Shown: positions 51,713 through 55,316 of the stretch, piece after piece | How positions within the stretch are numbered: position 1 is the stretch's first letter | Layout: every line of letters begins with the position of its first letter | Assembly: GCF_000741575.1 (NCBI RefSeq) | Contig: NZ_JGYV01000021.1 | Span: 17,797-73,112, forward strand | DNA length: 55,316 bases | Direction: 5' to 3' | DNA from: Bifidobacterium cuniculi | Lineage (GTDB): Bacteria; Actinomycetota; Actinomycetes; Actinomycetales; Bifidobacteriaceae | Made by a program: the position numbers and the translations under genes | Notes under the pieces: generated by a model | The model's input: the letters and a program-made list of their open reading frames with translations, nothing else | The model's database searches: none | Told to the model about the DNA's origin: nothing

Positions 51713-54166
51713 ATGACTGAAGTTACGGCACCGAAGTCCTCGGTCACCGCCGCCCAGTTCGCGGACGAGATCCGCAACGAGCTCAAGTACACCCAGGGTG
51801 TCACGATCGAGCAGGCGAAGCCGGCGGACGTGTATGTCGCCACCGCCACCGCGGTGCGCAAGCATCTCATGGATTCCTGGATGAAGACCCAGCAGGACAT
51901 GGTGAACGGCGACACCAAGGCCGTCGGTTACCTCTCCGCCGAGTTCCTCATGGGGCGCCAGCTGCGCAATGCGCTGCTCAACGGCGGCCTGACCGAGCAG
52001 TTCGAGGAAGCCGTCAAGGACCTCGGCTTCGATCCGCAGGAAGTCATCGACGCCGAGTACGAGCCGGGCCTCGGCAACGGCGGCCTCGGCCGTCTCGCCG
52101 CCTGCTTCATCGACTCGCTCGCCTCGCTGGGCGTGCCGGCCTTCGGCTACGGCATCCAGTACCGCTACGGCATCTTCCGCCAGGAGTTCGACGAGGACGG
52201 CAAGCAGATTGAGCGTCCCGACTACTGGCTGACCAACGAGGATCCGTGGGGCCACATCGACTACGAGCGCGACCAGCGCGTGAACTTCGGCGGCGAGGTC
52301 GTCGAGGAGGACGGCAAGAAGGTCTGGAAGCCGGCATGGTCCGTGCGTGCCATCCCGGTCGACTACATGGTTCCGGGCTACGAGTCCGGCCGCGTGAACA
52401 CCCTGCGCCTGTGGCAGGCACGCAGCTACGACGAGTTCGACCTGCTGACCTTCAACAAGTCCGACTACCTGGACGCCGTCAAGCCGAAGGTCAAGGCCGA
52501 GAACATCTCCAAGATCCTCTACCCGGAGGATTCCACCCAGGAAGGCAAGGAGCTGCGCCTCGAGCAGCAGTACTTCTTCGCGTCCGCCTCGCTGCATGAC
52601 GCCATCCGCGTCTTCTACGGCAACGAGGAGAACCCGGACCTGACCACCTTCCCGAACAAGATCTGCTTCCAGCTCAACGACACCCACCCGGTGATCGGCA
52701 TCCCCGAGCTCATGCGCATCCTCATGGATGAGTACGGCTACGACTGGGACACCGCCTGGGACATCACCACCAAGACCTTCAACTACACCTGCCACACCCT
52801 TCTGCCGGAAGCGCTCGAGGTCTGGCCGGTCTCCCTGATCGCCAAGCTGCTGCCGCGCCACATGGAGATCATCAACAAGATCAACGACCAGTTCATGAAG
52901 GAACTCGAGTCCCTCACCGACGACGAGGCGAAGGCCGAGCGCATGCGCATCGTCACCGCCGGCGAGAACCCGGTCGTCCGCATGGCCTACCTGGCCACCT
53001 ACGCGGGCTCCCACGTGAACGGCGTCGCCGAGCTGCACTCCCAGCTGCTCAAGGACGTCACCCTGCGTGACTTCTCCGACCTGTACCCGGCGAAGTTCAC
53101 CAACGTGACCAACGGCGTCACCCCGCGTCGCTTCATGAAGCTCGCCAACCCGGGCCTGTCCGACCTCATCACCGAGGGCCTCGGCACCGACAAGTGGCTC
53201 GAGGACCTCGAGCTGCTCAAGAACCTCGAGCCACTGGCACAGGACGACGAGTTCGTCAAGAAGTTCGCCAAGGTCAAGTACGACAACAAGGTGCGCTTCG
53301 CCGACTTCGCCAAGAAGGAGTACGGCTTCGAGCTCGACGCGAACACCATGTTCGACACGATGATCAAGCGCCTGCACGAGTACAAGCGCCAGGCCCTGAA
53401 GATCCTCGAGGTCATCGCCACCTACGCCGACATCAAGTCCGGCAAGGTCAAGGTCGACGACCTGCAGCCGCGCACCGTGATCTTCGGCGCCAAGGCCGCC
53501 CCGGGTTACTACCTGGCCAAGATGACGATCCAGCTCATCAACAACGTCGCCAAGGTCATCAACAACGACCCCGACGTCATGGGCAAGCTCAAGGTCGTTT
53601 TCCCGTGGAACTACAACATCCGCGTGGCCCAGATGCTCATCCCGGCGACCGAGCTCGACGAGCAGATCTCCCAGGCCGGCAAGGAAGCCTCCGGTACCTC
53701 CAACATGAAGTTCGCCCTCAACGGCGCGCTGACCGTTGGCACGCTCGACGGCGCGAACGTGGAGATCCGCAACCTCGTGGGTGCCGAGAACTTCTTCCTC
53801 TTCGGCATGGATGTCGACCAGGTCGAGAAGATGTACGCCGACGGCTACGAGCCGGCGAAGTACTACGAGGCCGACCCGCGCCTGAAGGCCGCCATCGACA
53901 TGGTGGCCGGCGGCACCTTCTCCAACGGCGACCGCAACGCCTACGCGCCGCTGGTCTCCGACTGGCTGACCAAGGACTGGTTCATGACGCTGGCCGACTT
54001 CACCGCGTACCACGACATCCAGGCCGAGATCGACACCCTCTACGGCGATCAGCTCGAGTGGAACCGCAAGGCGATCATCAACGTCGCCAACTCCGGCTAC
54101 TTCAGCTCCGACCGCTCCATCGAGGACTACCTCGAGCGCGTGTGGATGACCGGTCCGCTGAAGTGA
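51713..54166 (+). CDS. glgP: Glycogen/maltodextrin phosphorylase
   Basis: Phosphorolyses alpha-1,4-glucans to glucose-1-phosphate, feeding the bifid shunt from glycogen or starch breakdown. The 817-residue GT35 enzyme has the conserved YLSAEFLMGRQL near the start, QLNDTHPVIGIPELMR, and the PLP lysine in EASGTSNMKFALNGAL (K666). The ATG at 51713 has AAAGGGAG 8 nt upstream. The 208-bp leader upstream contains several GC-rich inverted segments but no element I can name. It is followed by a giant repeat and then by an IS element. Confidence 0.96.
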   Translation: MTEVTAPKSSVTAAQFADEIRNELKYTQGVTIEQAKPADVYVATATAVRKHLMDSWMKTQQDMVNGDTKAVGYLSAEFLMGRQLRNALLNGGLTEQFEEAVKDLGFDPQEVIDAEYEPGLGNGGLGRLAACFIDSLASLGVPAFGYGIQYRYGIFRQEFDEDGKQIERPDYWLTNEDPWGHIDYERDQRVNFGGEVVEEDGKKVWKPAWSVRAIPVDYMVPGYESGRVNTLRLWQARSYDEFDLLTFNKSDYLDAVKPKVKAENISKILYPEDSTQEGKELRLEQQYFFASASLHDAIRVFYGNEENPDLTTFPNKICFQLNDTHPVIGIPELMRILMDEYGYDWDTAWDITTKTFNYTCHTLLPEALEVWPVSLIAKLLPRHMEIINKINDQFMKELESLTDDEAKAERMRIVTAGENPVVRMAYLATYAGSHVNGVAELHSQLLKDVTLRDFSDLYPAKFTNVTNGVTPRRFMKLANPGLSDLITEGLGTDKWLEDLELLKNLEPLAQDDEFVKKFAKVKYDNKVRFADFAKKEYGFELDANTMFDTMIKRLHEYKRQALKILEVIATYADIKSGKVKVDDLQPRTVIFGAKAAPGYYLAKMTIQLINNVAKVINNDPDVMGKLKVVFPWNYNIRVAQMLIPATELDEQISQAGKEASGTSNMKFALNGALTVGTLDGANVEIRNLVGAENFFLFGMDVDQVEKMYADGYEPAKYYEADPRLKAAIDMVAGGTFSNGDRNAYAPLVSDWLTKDWFMTLADFTAYHDIQAEIDTLYGDQLEWNRKAIINVANSGYFSSDRSIEDYLERVWMTGPLK

Positions 54167-54186
54167 GTGGTGTCCTCCCCGCCTGA

Positions 54187-54360
54187 GAAATTGTTCATTT
54201 TTTTGGACAGAATCTAGGGGCGGGGGCTCCCGTGGAGCCATACGGAACGCCAACACGCCGTCGGATAGCCGTTTTCAGCTATCCGACGGCGTGTTGGCGT
54301 TCCGTATGGCTCCACGGGAGCCCCCGCCCCTAGATTCTGTCCAAAAAAATGAACAATTTC
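54187..54360. repeat. Giant inverted repeat downstream of glgP
   Basis: A 174-bp palindrome with perfect 83-bp arms and an 8-nt loop. E1 stands at both ends but in a variant form (TTTTTTTGGACAGAATCTAG, where other copies read TTGAACAAAATCTAG). The changes are mirrored exactly in the opposite arm. The centre is an E4 core (CACGCCGTCGGATAGC). The right arm stops exactly where the IS end begins. Confidence 0.95.
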
Positions 54361-55316
54361 GGGTTACCGGCCAAAAAGTGTGTAAAAGGGTCAGTGGTCG
54401 TGGAATGCGTTCCAGTCGATGCCGGTCCCGTAGCGTGCAGGCATGCTGTCGGGGTCGCGTAGGTCCTGCGGCGCGTATTGCCACGCATGCTGGTACCAGT
54501 CGGCCAGGTCCTGCTCGGTGAGTGCGTTCGCGGCCAGCCACGCGTCCGATTCGGGGTGCGCGGTGTGTTGGTGGCACCACCAGCAGATCGCCTTGATCCT
54601 GCGGGCCAGCGACAGGCCTCGGTGGTCACGCAGCATGCGTCGGATGCTGCCATTGGCGGACTCGATGCGGTTGTTGGTCGCCGGCGCCTTCTCGTGGTCG
54701 AGGAACGCAAACAGGGTGCCCGAGGCGACGAGCCGGTCGAGCATCCTGCGCACGCGCACGAGCCGGTCGTGCGCGGGCCGTTTCCTGCCTTTGGCGTCCG
54801 TGGTGGTCTCGTCCAGGTATTCCTGCCACCTGTCGCACCAGTCCCGGTAGCGTTCCAGCCATTGTTCGGCGCCGTCACGGTCGTGTACCCGGCCGACCTG
54901 CACGGCCAGGGCGCGCATCTTTCGGGAGGGTTCGGTGCGAGGGTTGCGTCCGGTGAGCTTGGTGATGGCCAGGCACACGTGGAACAGGCAGCGTTGCACG
55001 GGCGTGCCGGGCCAGTGTTCACGCAGGGCCTTGAGCAGGCCGCCGTCGCCGTCGCACACGACCAGGTCGGGCGGCGCCACGCGCGCCATGAGCGCTTTCC
55101 ACGCGTCGGACGCCTCGCGTTTGGCTGCGTGCCAGCCGACGACCCGGGAGTGTTCGTCCATGGCGACCAGGACGACCGTGTCGCGGCCCAGGTGGATGCC
55201 GTCCAGGTGCAGCACCGGCTGCACGACCCCGTCCCTGGGTACGGGCGGGATGAGTTCCCACAGGACACGGCAGCGTCGCCGCAGGGTGCGTGCGGGCAGT
55301 CGGTGTTCGTCCTGGC
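54361..55316 (-). mobile_element. Insertion sequence, one end inside the window
   Basis: The sequence GGGTTACCGGCCAAAAAG at 54361 resembles the terminal inverted repeat of an IS256/IS1249-like element (AAAAAGTGTGTAAAAGGG follows). It lies directly before a minus-strand transposase gene that runs past position 55316. The element abuts the glgP hairpin without spacer. The other end and any target duplication are outside the window. Confidence 0.75.
54391..55316 (-). CDS. IS256/IS1249-type transposase, 5' part beyond the window
   Basis: At least 308 residues of a DDE (MULE-type) transposase, open to the window edge. Recognisable parts are LHLDGIHLGRDTVVLVAMDE with the first Asp, VVCDGDGGLLKALREHWPG with the second, RCLFHVCLAI, and the Glu region ATNNRIESANGSIRRMLRDH. 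This C-x2-H plus NRIES pattern is typical of the IS1249-like branch. The stop at 54391 lies 30 nt from the IS end. No frameshift is seen, so it may be intact. Confidence 0.88.
   Translation of the reverse strand, partial: QDEHRLPARTLRRRCRVLWELIPPVPRDGVVQPVLHLDGIHLGRDTVVLVAMDEHSRVVGWHAAKREASDAWKALMARVAPPDLVVCDGDGGLLKALREHWPGTPVQRCLFHVCLAITKLTGRNPRTEPSRKMRALAVQVGRVHDRDGAEQWLERYRDWCDRWQEYLDETTTDAKGRKRPAHDRLVRVRRMLDRLVASGTLFAFLDHEKAPATNNRIESANGSIRRMLRDHRGLSLARRIKAICWWCHQHTAHPESDAWLAANALTEQDLADWYQHAWQYAPQDLRDPDSMPARYGTGIDWNAFHDH

Noticed and set aside
54330..55268. Second long frame overlapping the transposase
   Set aside because: It is an out-of-frame shadow; the transposase motifs are all in the frame ending at 54391.

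Overview
The window looks like the replication-origin region of a high-G+C actinobacterium, most likely a Bifidobacterium. The order pcnA, nudix, DUF6049, murJ, trxB, parB, parA, rsmG, khpB, yidC, yidD, rnpA, rpmH, dnaA, oriC, dnaN, recF, dciA, gyrB, gyrA, DUF3566 is the classical actinobacterial origin block. The accessory set (PEP carboxylase, Dps, VanZ-RDD, HlyIII, ThrE, glycogen phosphorylase) also fits bifidobacteria. The genus is inferred from gene order and content, not from a database search.

Layout. 1-8132: tRNA CCA-adding enzyme, divergent nudix hydrolase, then the cell-wall pair DUF6049 and MurJ. 8371-12290: RidA, thioredoxin reductase and the ParAB segregation genes. 12291-18605: rsmG, the khpB-yidC-yidD-rnpA-rpmH block read away from dnaA, then dnaA and the dnaA-dnaN origin; three clusters of DnaA boxes lie here. 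18606-27226: dnaN-recF-dciA, gyrB, gyrA, DUF3566. 27410-35538: VanZ/RDD protein, HlyIII, NADP-glutamate dehydrogenase, an MFS transporter, MscL and a two-component pair. 35713-43745: DUF5067 protein, tRNA-Ile and tRNA-Ala, a metallopeptidase with a LexA-like operator, FMN reductase, pentapeptide protein, Dps, CNNM/CBS protein and carbonic anhydrase. 43872-55316: a 46-residue Cys-containing peptide gene, ppc (with a parS-like site inside), ThrE, TrpRS, DUF3073, an SCP-like protein, glycogen phosphorylase, and a transposase running off the window edge.

How the genes work together. DnaA, DnaN, RecF, DciA and gyrase make up the initiation and elongation side. ParA/ParB and the candidate parS sites segregate the same region. 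RnpA, the CCA enzyme, TrpRS and two tRNAs lacking encoded CCA form a tRNA-maturation theme. YidC, YidD and KhpB, and DUF6049 and MurJ, serve envelope assembly. Carbonic anhydrase can supply bicarbonate to PEP carboxylase.

The most unusual property is not a gene. About seventeen gene borders carry very long, nearly perfect inverted repeats (arms about 34-120 bp, loops usually 3-12 nt). They are built from a few recurring modules, here called E1-E4, nested around locus-specific sequence. Several arms run through stop codons, and one palindrome gives the convergent genes thrE and trpS the same last four codons and stop. Many sit directly against leaderless promoters. They look like a modular family of bidirectional terminators or insulators, probably enlarged and kept symmetric by templated copying between arms.
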